This document shows, one piece after another, positions 17,533 to 26,394 of a stretch of 64,000 nt of DNA (the first letter of the stretch is position 1; every line of letters begins with the position of its first letter). The notes beneath the pieces were generated by a model. That model was not told the DNA's origin, ran no database searches, and was given only the letters and a program-made list of their open reading frames with translations. The stretch lies in contig ONDE01000010.1 in assembly GCA_900316515.1 (NCBI GenBank), positions 62,001-126,000 on the forward strand, written 5' to 3'. The translations under genes and the position numbers were made by a program. This stretch comes from an uncultured Bacteroidales bacterium. GTDB lineage: Bacteria > Bacteroidota > Bacteroidia > Bacteroidales > P3.

Positions 17533-18432
17533 TTACTTGCTTTTACTCTTTTTTTCGTTTTCTTCTTTCCACTTTGCCACAATGAGGGCGTTCTCGCCCT
17601 TGGGGAAGGGGCCCTGCGGCAGTTTTTCCTTGTGTGCGAGCCACGCTATGACGAGGCCGCCGATGATGAAGGGCAGGCTGAGCAGCTGGCCCATGTTGAG
17701 GAACATGCCGGCCTCGAAGTCGACCTGGTCGTTCTTGACGAACTCGATGAGCAGACGGGCTCCGAAGAGTGCCACGAGCCACCAGCCGAAGATGGTGCCG
17801 GTCTTGAACTGGCCTTTCTTGCGGATGTAGTAGCACAGCGAGACGCCGAAGATGATGAAGTAGCTGAGGCTCTCGTAGAGCTGGGTGGGGTGTTTGGGCA
17901 GCACCTCGCGGTTGCGTTCGAAGACGAAGCCCCAGGGCAAGTCGGTGACGGTACCGTAGATTTCGCTGTTGAAGAGGTTGCCCAAGCGCACGAAGGCGCC
18001 GCCGACGGCCACCACAATCACCAGACGGTCGAGGAACCACCAGGGGTTCATGTTGTATTTCTTCCAATAGAGCCAGAGGGCTATGAGGATGCCGATGGCG
18101 GCGCCGTGGCTTGCCAGTCCCTGGAAGCCCACGAACTGTCCCTTGTAGAAGGGCCAAAAGATCTCGAGCCAGTGTTCGGAGGTGAGGTAATATCCAGGCT
18201 CGTAGAAGAGGCAATGGCCGAGACGTGCGCCGACGAGGATGGCGAGGAAGATGTACACCAGCATGCTGCCGAGGTAGTTCTCGTTCACCTTCTCGTGCTT
18301 GAACATACGGTCGATGATGTAGTAGCCCAGCGCGAAGGCGACAAGGAACATCAGAGAATACCAGCGGAGACCGAAGGAGCCCAGCTGCAGGGCCACGGGG
18401 TCGACATTCCAGTGTATGGCGTTAATTAACAT
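17533..18432 (-). CDS. lgt: Prolipoprotein diacylglyceryl transferase
   Basis: 299 residues, polytopic inner-membrane enzyme that transfers diacylglycerol to the lipobox cysteine, the first step in maturing lipoproteins such as LptE, LptC and GldD in this window. Key parts: HGAAIG near 115, the Lgt signature GGAFVRLGNLFNSEIYG near 148 with its essential Arg, HPTQLYESL near 185, and a charged C-terminal tail. Start is MLINAIHWNVDP; the 16 codons upstream lie in a hairpin and are excluded. The start codon is only 17 nt from the base of a 16-bp perfect stem. Confidence 0.95.
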   Translation of the reverse strand: MLINAIHWNVDPVALQLGSFGLRWYSLMFLVAFALGYYIIDRMFKHEKVNENYLGSMLVYIFLAILVGARLGHCLFYEPGYYLTSEHWLEIFWPFYKGQFVGFQGLASHGAAIGILIALWLYWKKYNMNPWWFLDRLVIVVAVGGAFVRLGNLFNSEIYGTVTDLPWGFVFERNREVLPKHPTQLYESLSYFIIFGVSLCYYIRKKGQFKTGTIFGWWLVALFGARLLIEFVKNDQVDFEAGMFLNMGQLLSLPFIIGGLVIAWLAHKEKLPQGPFPKGENALIVAKWKEENEKKSKSK

Positions 18433-18448
18433 TGTCTGATTGTTTGAT

Positions 18449-18487
18449 TGCTTGATTGTTTGAGTGTGCAGCTCAAACAATCAAGCA
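18449..18487. repeat. 16-bp perfect inverted repeat ahead of lgt
   Basis: TGCTTGATTGTTTGAG (18449-18464) pairs with CTCAAACAATCAAGCA (18472-18487) across a 7-nt loop, in the 72-nt gap between rny and lgt. No T-run follows on the minus strand, so it is not a typical terminator. It could mask the lgt start region or stabilise the rny 3' end. Confidence 0.8.
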
Positions 18488-18504
18488 TTGACACATTCAA
18501 TCGA

Positions 18505-20058
<1,554 letters not shown>

Positions 20059-20089
20059 AATGTTTTGTTGTGTTTTTTTTGCGGGAAGT

Positions 20090-20226
20090 GCTTAGGGGAT
20101 TTGCGACGGGTGATGAGTGTGAAAAAACTGCATCCGGGGAGAACCCTCCTGGAGTATTGGTAAACTCTGGAACTGTAGGATTTGAGCGCCGGGCGTATCT
20201 GCCATACAGCTTACCCGCCCCTGAGC
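20090..20226 (-). ncRNA. Structured RNA candidate, possibly 6S RNA
   Basis: The 195-nt gap between zapA and rny has no ORF but a well-paired terminus. On the minus strand GCT-C-AGGGGCGGGT (20226-20213) pairs with ACCCG and CCCCT-A-AGC (20111-20090, with an 8-nt bulge), 13 bp in all. Inside, AGCTGTA pairs with TACAGTT, and GGAG-GGTT-CTCC forms a small hairpin. A closing stem around a large, loosely paired centre is 6S-like, and 6S RNA genes commonly follow zapA. I found no promoter box or terminator on either strand, so it could instead be a leader element of rny. Confidence 0.4.
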
Positions 20227-20253
20227 CGACTCGGTTTGTAAATGGTGTTGAGT

Positions 20254-20571
20254 TTACAAACTGTTTTGGGCCTCTTTTTTCGGATGCAGTATTCCGTCAA
20301 GCACGCTGTCTATCGACTGGAGGCGCTGCGCGAGGTCGGTGTCCTTGAAGCGCAGGGAGTCCTGTATCTTGGTCAGCTGAGTAATCTGGGTGAGCGCCAC
20401 CATTGCCAGCAAGTCCTGATGGTCGTTGTAGGCATACATGTTACCATACTGTTTGGCCTGATTGTCGATAGCTTCCGCCGCCTTGCGCAACGCCGCCTCG
20501 TCCTCTTTGGAGACGCGAAGCTTGTAGGTCCTTCCCAGTATGTTCACCGATGCCGATATCGTTTCCATCAT
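20254..20571 (-). CDS. zapA: Cell division protein ZapA
   Basis: 105 residues; cytoplasmic Z-ring protein that bundles FtsZ. ETISASVNILGRTYKLRV at 3-20 is the ZapA globular head, ALRKAAEAIDNQAKQYGN near 27 the linker, and the remainder a coiled coil (QDLLAMVALTQITQLT). The ATG overlaps the stop of the upstream coiled-coil gene by 4 nt. A 9-bp perfect inverted repeat GTTTGTAAA/TTTACAAAC (20233-20260) overlaps its stop codon. Confidence 0.9.
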   Translation of the reverse strand: MMETISASVNILGRTYKLRVSKEDEAALRKAAEAIDNQAKQYGNMYAYNDHQDLLAMVALTQITQLTKIQDSLRFKDTDLAQRLQSIDSVLDGILHPKKEAQNSL

Positions 20572-20861
20572 TCAGTTGCTTTCAGTATCTCGAGGCTTTT
20601 GTCAATGGTGCGTATCATCTGGTTTATCTTGAGTTTCAATTCTGCACTGTCGCCACCCTCAGTAAGCCTGTTCCCTAATTTGACTAATTTGTTCTCTTCT
20701 TTTAAATTATTTATTATTATTTCGTTGTTTTTTTGCGCTTTTTGCAGTTCGCAGAGCTCGTCCTCCTTTGCCGACACCAGTGCGCGCAGACGTTCCACCT
20801 CGTCTGCCAACTGCCTCACTTTGAACTCAATCCCACTGACCGATGTTTCAAAATCGAACAT
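20568..20861 (-). CDS. Small coiled-coil protein, ZapB-like
   Basis: 97 residues, almost entirely heptad-patterned helix (VRQLADEVERLRALVSAKED, then INNLKEENKLVKLGNRL), no membrane segment or signal peptide. Coupled to zapA by an ATGA overlap and first in the unit. Position and form suggest a Z-ring accessory like ZapB, but sequence similarity is too low for a firm assignment. A -7 box TACTTTTG lies 35 nt upstream of the start codon. Confidence 0.8.
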   Translation of the reverse strand: MFDFETSVSGIEFKVRQLADEVERLRALVSAKEDELCELQKAQKNNEIIINNLKEENKLVKLGNRLTEGGDSAELKLKINQMIRTIDKSLEILKATE

Positions 20862-20895
20862 TTTTACTTATTCTGTTACACTATAAAAAGCGATG

Positions 20896-20903
20896 CAAAA
20901 GTA
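20896..20903 (-). promoter_or_regulatory. -7 promoter box of the zapB-like/zapA unit
   Basis: TACTTTTG on the minus strand in the context TACTACTTTTGCATCG; predicted leader about 27 nt. Confidence 0.6.
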
Positions 20904-20988
20904 GTAATAATTTTGCATTCCGCCAAATTTTTTTGCGGAACCAGTCAAAATAACCGTTGTTTTATCTTCCTTTCGCTACCCGTGTCAC

Positions 20989-22279
20989 CTACTGTACCAG
21001 CAGCCGTCGGGTGGCGGTGCCGAGGGGGGTGCTTACGCGCACCATGTAGACGCCTGCGGCGAGGCCTTTGAGGTCGAGGGGGTATTTGTCCTGGTGCAGG
21101 CCGTCGTGGTGGAGGATTACGGTGCCGTCGACGGCCAGCAGCTCGACGCTCTGCATCCCAGTGGCCGAGACGGTGACGCGCTCGGTGGCGGGGTTGGGGG
21201 TGAGGGTGATGTCGGGGGTGTCGACGCCGTCGATGCCGTTGCCGCCGTTGAGGCTGAAGGCCAGGGGGGCGCTCCAGGGGCCGTATTCGTAGCGGGCGAA
21301 CTTGCAGCGTGCGCGGACGTAGGCCACATAGTGCGAGTCGGGGTCGAGGGTGACGAGGCTGCTGCTTGTGTTCGCGCAGTTGAGAATTGTGCCGTCCTCG
21401 GGTGCGGTGCCTGCGGTGCCGTAGCTGAGCTGCCAGTCGTGGTGGTTGGTGCCGCGCTGCCAGCGGAAGAAGGCCTTGTCGGCGCTGGACCTGACGTATT
21501 GCAGCCCCTGCGCCTGCGGGCAGGTGTCGCGAATCGTAAATGGTTGTACTATTGATTCCAGCCTCAGAAGTTCCGCACATTACAGGTATTATGTTGCCCC
21601 AATTATGAGTAGGAGGACTTGTGTATTTAAATTTCATTTCACATGAGATATAGAATGAATCGGTCAGGTCCACTTCGCTGTCAAAATAGACCTCCAGCAT
21701 AACATGCAGTCCCCACCAATTAAAACATCCAATAGTCGCAAAATGGGTCGCAGTCGGTTCTACGGGAGCCTCATAAATTGGCATATAAAATCTGGCGTTT
21801 GCGGTGTCAAATGAAGTGTCCATAACAACAGATTTAATAAGTGTCATGTGGTTGCCATCGGGTTGATATAGTTTGAACCAGATAGAGTCGTGGTATTCGT
21901 TAGTGTTGTTAAGTATTCTATATAGGTCGGCAAGGAGTATTCCTGTGTTAATATTTTCCTGATTTTCCCAATCATAATTATAATAAAAATCTGATGTTAG
22001 CGGAACTGCAATTCCAATAATATGCAACGTGGTGTCGGAGGTGAATCTAATAGCAATGTCATCTTCGTAGCCTTGTGTGAAAAAATTCCCAGATAGTGTA
22101 CGTCCACGCATTTCACCAAAACCCCAGCGGTGCTCTGCGAAAATGTCATAGGTCTCATCGTAAATGGAGTGCTCCATATAGAACTGAGGAATACCAACAT
22201 AGTATGGCAACGTGTCGTGCTGGGCGCGTGTGGTGGCGAGGCACAGCAGCATGGTGATAAGAATGGCAATCTTTTTCAT
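20989..22279 (-). pseudogene. T9SS-sorted secreted protein interrupted by a frameshift
   Basis: The first frame (ATG 22279) encodes a signal peptide (MKKIAILITMLLCLATTRAQ) and about 230 residues of a beta-rich secreted protein ending ...NIIPVMCG. Near 21573-21577 (minus strand TGTGCGGAACTTC) the homologous frame shifts by one base: the new frame reads ELLRLESIVQPFTIRDTCPQ, a fibronectin-like region, then PDITLTPNPATERVTVSATG and GLAAGVYMVRV, a classic type A T9SS sorting domain ending at TAG 20989. Staying in the first frame gives only Arg/Pro/His-rich nonsense. One extra base explains everything; it is either a real mutation or a sequencing error. Function unknown; with repair it would be a cargo of about 428 residues. 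Confidence 0.82.
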
Positions 22280-22746
22280 GGCATTGGAGTCCTTGTTTTA
22301 TCAATCAAAGCAGTCAATATTTATGGAATAATTGGAAAAGGGTGGGACCAGCCAATTCCACCTATTGTAAGGGAGAGGAAAATGATTGAAATAGATAATA
22401 GATTGATTGATAGTTTTTTCATACTTATTGATTTTGAGGTTTATATTTGCAAATATACAACATTTTTCTTGTTTCTGCAAATTTTTTTTGCGAGACAGCA
22501 ACCACTGGGGGCACCCATATGGAGCTGCCATCGGGGGGGGGGGAAGGGGGAGTGAGGAGGGAGTGAAGGAGGAGGGAGGGTAGGATGTGGGTAGTAAGTG
22601 AGTAGTAAGTGAGTAGTAAGTGAGTAGTATGTGAGCAGTAAGTGATGGGGTGGTGATTGGGAGTTGAGTCTACGGAACACAGTGAAATAACAATACAATA
22701 AAAAAGGAGCGTGCGCGTTATATAGGTACAGAAAACGACGAAGAGA
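22280..22746. other. Intergenic 467 bp with back-to-back promoter palindrome, G11 tract and 11-mer array
   Basis: TATATTTGCAAATATA (22442-22457) is a perfect palindrome that places a -7 box on each strand: minus for the T9SS cargo gene (leader about 160 nt), plus towards the ureohydrolase (leader about 290 nt). Eleven consecutive G lie at 22533-22543. Five 11-nt units (GTAGTAAGTGA and variants) fill 22591-22645. No ORF is supportable. Confidence 0.75.
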
Positions 22747-23925
22747 ATGGATATCAGTACATATTTCAGCCCGATAGACATGTCGGTGGTCGACTACAGC
22801 AGCGAGGAGTTCCGTCCGATGCTGGGCGACGCCGTAGATGCCTACAGCGAGGAGGGTGCTTTCCCGTCGCTCGACGGGGCGCGGATGGTGCTGTTGGGCA
22901 TCAAAGAGGACCGCGGCAGCGTGGAGAACCAGGGCTGCGGCGAGGGCCCCGACATGATACGCCACTACCTGTACCGACTGGCGAAGCCCCACGAGGATGT
23001 GCACCTGGTGGACCTGGGCAACATAATGCCCGGAGCTACGGCCAGAGACACCTACTTTGCCGTCATAGAGGCCATGCAGCAGTTGCTCGACCGCGGGCTG
23101 ACGGTGCTGGTGCTTGGCGGCAGCGACGACCTGGTGTTCCCCATATACAAGGCCTACGAGGTGCTGGGCAGGGTGATAAACATCTGCTCGGTGGACTCGC
23201 GCTTCAACCTCGAAGGAGGCGAGCGGGTGTCGTCGAACAACTACCTGCAACACATAATACTGCAGCAGCCCAACTACCTGTTCGACTATGTGGCGCTGGG
23301 GTACCAAACATACTTCGTGGGACAGGAGATGGTGAAGCTGATGGACGAGCTGAAGTTCAGCACGCGGCGTGTGGGTGAGCTGCAGACAAACATGGAGTTG
23401 GCCGAGCCGCTGGTGCGATACAGCGATGTGGTGGCTGTGGACATCAGCGCCGTGCGCCAGAGCGACGCCCCGGCCAACGCCGCGCCGTCGCCCCACGGCC
23501 TCTACGGCGAGCAGCTGTGCCAGATAGCGCGCTATGCGGGTATGAGCGACAAGACAACCTGTTTCGGCCTCTTCGAGATGAACCCCGCCTACGACCGCCA
23601 AGGACAGACGGCACACATGCTGGCACACGCGATGTGGTTCTTCATAGAGGGCTTCTACTACCGCCTCAACGACTTCCCGAGCCGCGACAACCAGCAGTAT
23701 AAGCGCTTCACAGCCATACTGCAGGAGCACGGGCTGGAGATAGTGTTCTACAAGAGCCTGCGGAGCGACCGCTGGTGGATAGAGGTGCCATGCGACGACC
23801 AAGAACGCCGCGAGCGCTACCAGCGCCACACGCTGATACCATGCAGCTATGCCGACTACCAGCGGGCTATGGAGAACGAGATACCAGAGCTGTGGTGGCA
23901 CTATTATAACAGGCTGAACGGATAG
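22747..23925 (+). CDS. Ureohydrolase-fold protein with degenerate metal site
   Basis: 392 residues of the arginase/agmatinase/formimidoylglutamase fold: RMVLLGIKEDRGSVENQGCG near 47, VLVLGGSDDLVF near 120, ICSVDSRFN near 147, VAVDISAVRQSDAP near 240. In active ureohydrolases these segments read GG(D/N)HS, DAHxD and SxDxDxxDP and bind two Mn ions; here GGSDD replaces the His, DSRFN replaces His and Asp, and DIS replaces DxD, so most ligands are gone. A standard arginase reaction is therefore unlikely. Related Bacteroidota proteins are often named formimidoylglutamase; I would not transfer that activity. A small gene and lptE follow. Confidence 0.8.
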   Translation: MDISTYFSPIDMSVVDYSSEEFRPMLGDAVDAYSEEGAFPSLDGARMVLLGIKEDRGSVENQGCGEGPDMIRHYLYRLAKPHEDVHLVDLGNIMPGATARDTYFAVIEAMQQLLDRGLTVLVLGGSDDLVFPIYKAYEVLGRVINICSVDSRFNLEGGERVSSNNYLQHIILQQPNYLFDYVALGYQTYFVGQEMVKLMDELKFSTRRVGELQTNMELAEPLVRYSDVVAVDISAVRQSDAPANAAPSPHGLYGEQLCQIARYAGMSDKTTCFGLFEMNPAYDRQGQTAHMLAHAMWFFIEGFYYRLNDFPSRDNQQYKRFTAILQEHGLEIVFYKSLRSDRWWIEVPCDDQERRERYQRHTLIPCSYADYQRAMENEIPELWWHYYNRLNG

Positions 23926-23965
23926 ATAATACGTTGTTACGTAATAACGATATAACGAAAAGACT

Positions 23966-24136
23966 ATGGAAGTAAAGTTCAAAGAAAAGATAGACGCTTT
24001 GATTAGCGAAGTGGCCGCTGTGCCGGACCTTATGACCAAGGTGGCCGTGCTGAACTACATACAGCAGGAGTCGGGATTCCTGCTTTGGCAACTGGAAGAC
24101 GAACAGCGCATCGATGAAGACTCGAGGGATTTTTAA
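23966..24136 (+). CDS. Small hypothetical protein, 56 residues
   Basis: ATG 23966 opens a 56-codon frame: MEVKFKEKIDALISEVAAVP, then DLMTKVAVLNYIQQESGFLL and an acidic tail ending DSRDF. It is soluble, helical, with no signal peptide. Codon use and composition look coding, and the preceding 40 nt are AT-rich as at other starts here. Its last 23 nt overlap the start of lptE in another frame (ATG 24114), so the two are probably coupled. Function unknown. Confidence 0.7.
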   Translation: MEVKFKEKIDALISEVAAVPDLMTKVAVLNYIQQESGFLLWQLEDEQRIDEDSRDF

Positions 24137-24653
24137 CAAGTGGGTAGTGGGTAGTGGACAGTGGGTAGTGGTTTGCTGCCTGTTGTTGCTGTTGGTGGGT
24201 TGTACCGGCGGGTATTCGTTCACTGGCGCGTCAATACCGCCCGGGGCGAAGACCATCTCGGTGGCGACGTTTCCGAACTATGCCTCGACGGTGAACCCCC
24301 AGCTGAGCCAGAAGCTCACCGACGAGTTGATGCAGATGTTCTCGAGCCAGACATCGCTGAGTGTCACCAATGCCGAAGGCGACCTGCAGGTGAGCGGCGA
24401 GATTGTAGGCTATGACACCCGCGCTTCGGCATTGTCGAGCAGCGACGAGGTGAGCATGAACCGCCTCACCATAACCGTCCGCGTGAAGTTCGTGAACAAC
24501 ATAGACCCCGAGGCCGACTTCGAGCAGTCGTTCTCGCGCTATCGCGACTACGCCGCCTCGCAGGATTTCTCGTCGGTGGAGAACACCCTGGTGGGCGAGA
24601 TAGTCACCGAACTATGCGAAGACATATTCAACAAGGCTGTGGTCAACTGGTAA
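24114..24653 (+). CDS. lptE: LPS-assembly lipoprotein LptE
   Basis: 179 residues; outer-membrane lipoprotein that plugs LptD and receives LPS from the periplasmic bridge. Lipobox LVGC with acylated Cys near 30; mature domain GYSFTGASIPPGAKTISVAT, PQLSQKLTDELMQMFSSQTS and a conserved C-terminal half match the Bacteroidota LptE family (PF04390). The signal peptide is unusual: residues 9-20 (KWVVGSGQWVVV) are encoded by 4.6 copies of a GTGGGTA heptamer (24140-24171). The third copy is GTGGACA, which gives CAG in frame where GTGGATA or GTGGGTA would give TAG. No lptD is nearby; lptC is at 33952-34524. Confidence 0.88.
   Translation: MKTRGIFNKWVVGSGQWVVVCCLLLLLVGCTGGYSFTGASIPPGAKTISVATFPNYASTVNPQLSQKLTDELMQMFSSQTSLSVTNAEGDLQVSGEIVGYDTRASALSSSDEVSMNRLTITVRVKFVNNIDPEADFEQSFSRYRDYAASQDFSSVENTLVGEIVTELCEDIFNKAVVNW
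24140..24171. repeat. Translated GTGGGTA heptamer array inside lptE
   Basis: Units GTGGGTA, GTGGGTA, GTGGACA, GTGGGTA, GTGG. Same family as the untranslated arrays at 10817, 12218 and (reverse) 46173. The C at 24159 keeps the lptE frame open. Confidence 0.9.
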
Positions 24654-24681
24654 ATTGAAAGTTGAAAGTTGAAAATTGAAA
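24654..24681. repeat. GTTGAAA heptamer array between lptE and the DUF2723 gene
   Basis: Units ATTGAAA, GTTGAAA, GTTGAAA, ATTGAAA, starting on the base after the lptE TAA. The possible TTG start of the next gene (24669) is inside it. The same array precedes gldD (48464-48491). Confidence 0.9.
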
Positions 24682-26390
24682 CGAGCAGGATAAAGGCATG
24701 GTGCAGACAGCATGGTTTTATGCTGCTTTCCGTGTTTGCTTCGTTTATCTACCTGCTCACCATGGACCGTTCGGCGTCGTGGTGGGATTGCGGCGAGTTT
24801 ATAGCCACCTCGTGGCAGCTGGGCGTCGGACACCCTCCGGGAGCACCGCTCTACCAGCTGGTGACACATGTGACGATGCTTCTCTCGTGCGGCAACGCGA
24901 TGCTTGTAGCGCCGCTGTGCAATGCCGTGTCGGCGATATGCGGCGGAATCACCGTGGGACTGCTGTACTTGACTGTTTTGGAGTTGGCTGGACAAGGTGC
25001 CAGGTACGGTGCCCTCACAGGGGCGCTGTGCTACTTGTTCTGCGACACGGTATGGTTCTCGGCAGTGGAGAGCGAAGTGTACGCCATGGCTATGCTCTTC
25101 TGCTCGCTCGACGTGTGGGTGGCTCTGCTGTGGCGTCGCACAGGCAACGGACGCCTGCTCCCGCTGCTGGCATTGCTGCTGGGACTTGGGATATGCGTAC
25201 ACCTGATGACGCTGCTGGCGCTGCCGGCATTGGCGTTGGTGGTGCTCGCTGGAAGCAAGCCATGGCCCCTGGCCAAACGGCTGCCAGTGCTGACGCTGTT
25301 TTTCCTGCTGGGCCTCACCCCATACCTGATAGTGCCGATACGTGCCGCCGCCAACCCACCCATCAACGAGGGCAACCCCCAGACAGTAGAGAGTTTCAGG
25401 AGCTATATATCGCGCGAGCAGTATGCCAAGGCGCCGCTCTATCCACGTATGTGGCGCGAACGTGACGCGGAGAACTGGGGCTACTGGTCTTACAACCACG
25501 ACGGGGTGCTGGGCAACGCCGTCTATTATGGCAGCTACCAGCTGGGGTATATGTACGGCCGCTACCTGATGTACAACTTCATAGGACGCGAGAACCTCAA
25601 GAGCGGCCGCATAGTGGTGTTCGTGCTGCCGGTGCTGCTGGCGCTATGGGGACTGCTGTGCCACCGAAGGAAGAACAGGCGTGGCTACTGGACAGTGATG
25701 CCGCTGTTCCTCATGGGAGGTGTGCTGCTCAACATATACCTGAACCATCCCTGCTACGAGCCGCGCGAAAGAGATTATGCCTATGTGCTGTCGTTCTACG
25801 CATTGGCGATATGGATAGGTGTAGGCGCCGCCGACCTGCATGAGCGGGCGCGCGGCAAAGCATGGCCACTGCTGCTGATGGTGGCTCCGCTAAGCATGGC
25901 TGTCGGCAACTGGAGCGACCACGACCGCAGCCGCTGCCATGCAGTACACGACATAGCCATGAACCACCTGCAGAGCTGCGACCCCGACGCCATACTGATC
26001 ACCCTCGGCGACAACGACACCTTCCCCCTGTGGTACCTGCAGCAGGTGGAAGGGCGTAGAAAAGATGTCAGCATCTACAACATAGGGCTCACAGGCTATG
26101 GCAACCTGATGCAGATACTCGACGCCAACGATTTCCAGCGGCCGGTGTATGTATCGCAATACTTCTACTACCGCTACGGCAGACTCTACCAAGGACGGCT
26201 GCGCTGCGAGGGTTTCTGCTGGCGACTGCTGCCAACGGCAGAGGGCGTCGACGACCGCGAGCCGTTGCTGCGGCATGTGAGCGACTCGATAGAGTGGCAC
26301 ATCACCCGAACGGAATACAGGGACAGGGTGACGCAGGGGTTCCTCAACGACTGGGAGGAATCCACCGGCCTGAAAGTACCGCTGAGATAA
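24669..26390 (+). CDS. DUF2723 polytopic membrane protein, putative glycosyltransferase
   Basis: 573 residues from TTG 24669; the next in-frame ATG is 24720, so the start is uncertain by 17 codons. The N-terminal TM segment leads into TMDRSASWWDCGEFIATSW and VGHPPGAPLYQL, the hallmark of PF11028, with about ten further TM spans and a soluble C-terminus (ILITLGDNDTFPLWYLQ). The Asp/Glu just after the first TM resembles the catalytic loop of GT-C transferases, and eukaryotic TMEM260 of this family is a protein O-mannosyltransferase. A role in glycosylating exported proteins is inferred. It is much shorter than the roughly 1000-residue forms common in the phylum. Its 3' end faces the sulfatase gene at 5 bp distance. 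Confidence 0.82.
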   Translation: MKIETSRIKAWCRQHGFMLLSVFASFIYLLTMDRSASWWDCGEFIATSWQLGVGHPPGAPLYQLVTHVTMLLSCGNAMLVAPLCNAVSAICGGITVGLLYLTVLELAGQGARYGALTGALCYLFCDTVWFSAVESEVYAMAMLFCSLDVWVALLWRRTGNGRLLPLLALLLGLGICVHLMTLLALPALALVVLAGSKPWPLAKRLPVLTLFFLLGLTPYLIVPIRAAANPPINEGNPQTVESFRSYISREQYAKAPLYPRMWRERDAENWGYWSYNHDGVLGNAVYYGSYQLGYMYGRYLMYNFIGRENLKSGRIVVFVLPVLLALWGLLCHRRKNRRGYWTVMPLFLMGGVLLNIYLNHPCYEPRERDYAYVLSFYALAIWIGVGAADLHERARGKAWPLLLMVAPLSMAVGNWSDHDRSRCHAVHDIAMNHLQSCDPDAILITLGDNDTFPLWYLQQVEGRRKDVSIYNIGLTGYGNLMQILDANDFQRPVYVSQYFYYRYGRLYQGRLRCEGFCWRLLPTAEGVDDREPLLRHVSDSIEWHITRTEYRDRVTQGFLNDWEESTGLKVPLR

Positions 26391-26394
26391 GGGA

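Noticed and set aside
20090-20226. tmRNA, RNase P RNA or SRP RNA in the zapA-rny gap
   Set aside because: The GGGG...GACGGG start on the plus strand vaguely recalls tmRNA, but there is no tRNA-like 3' end, no tag frame and no conserved P4 or SRP tetraloop sequence.
20213-20230. CCCCTGAGCCGA on the plus strand, identical to a piece of E. coli 6S RNA
   Set aside because: Wrong strand and wrong half of the molecule relative to the zapA synteny; treated as coincidence.
20945-21530. Arg/Pro/His-rich C-terminus of the T9SS cargo gene in its first frame
   Set aside because: It is the out-of-frame reading of the fibronectin and sorting-domain region; the frameshifted reading is clearly the biological one.
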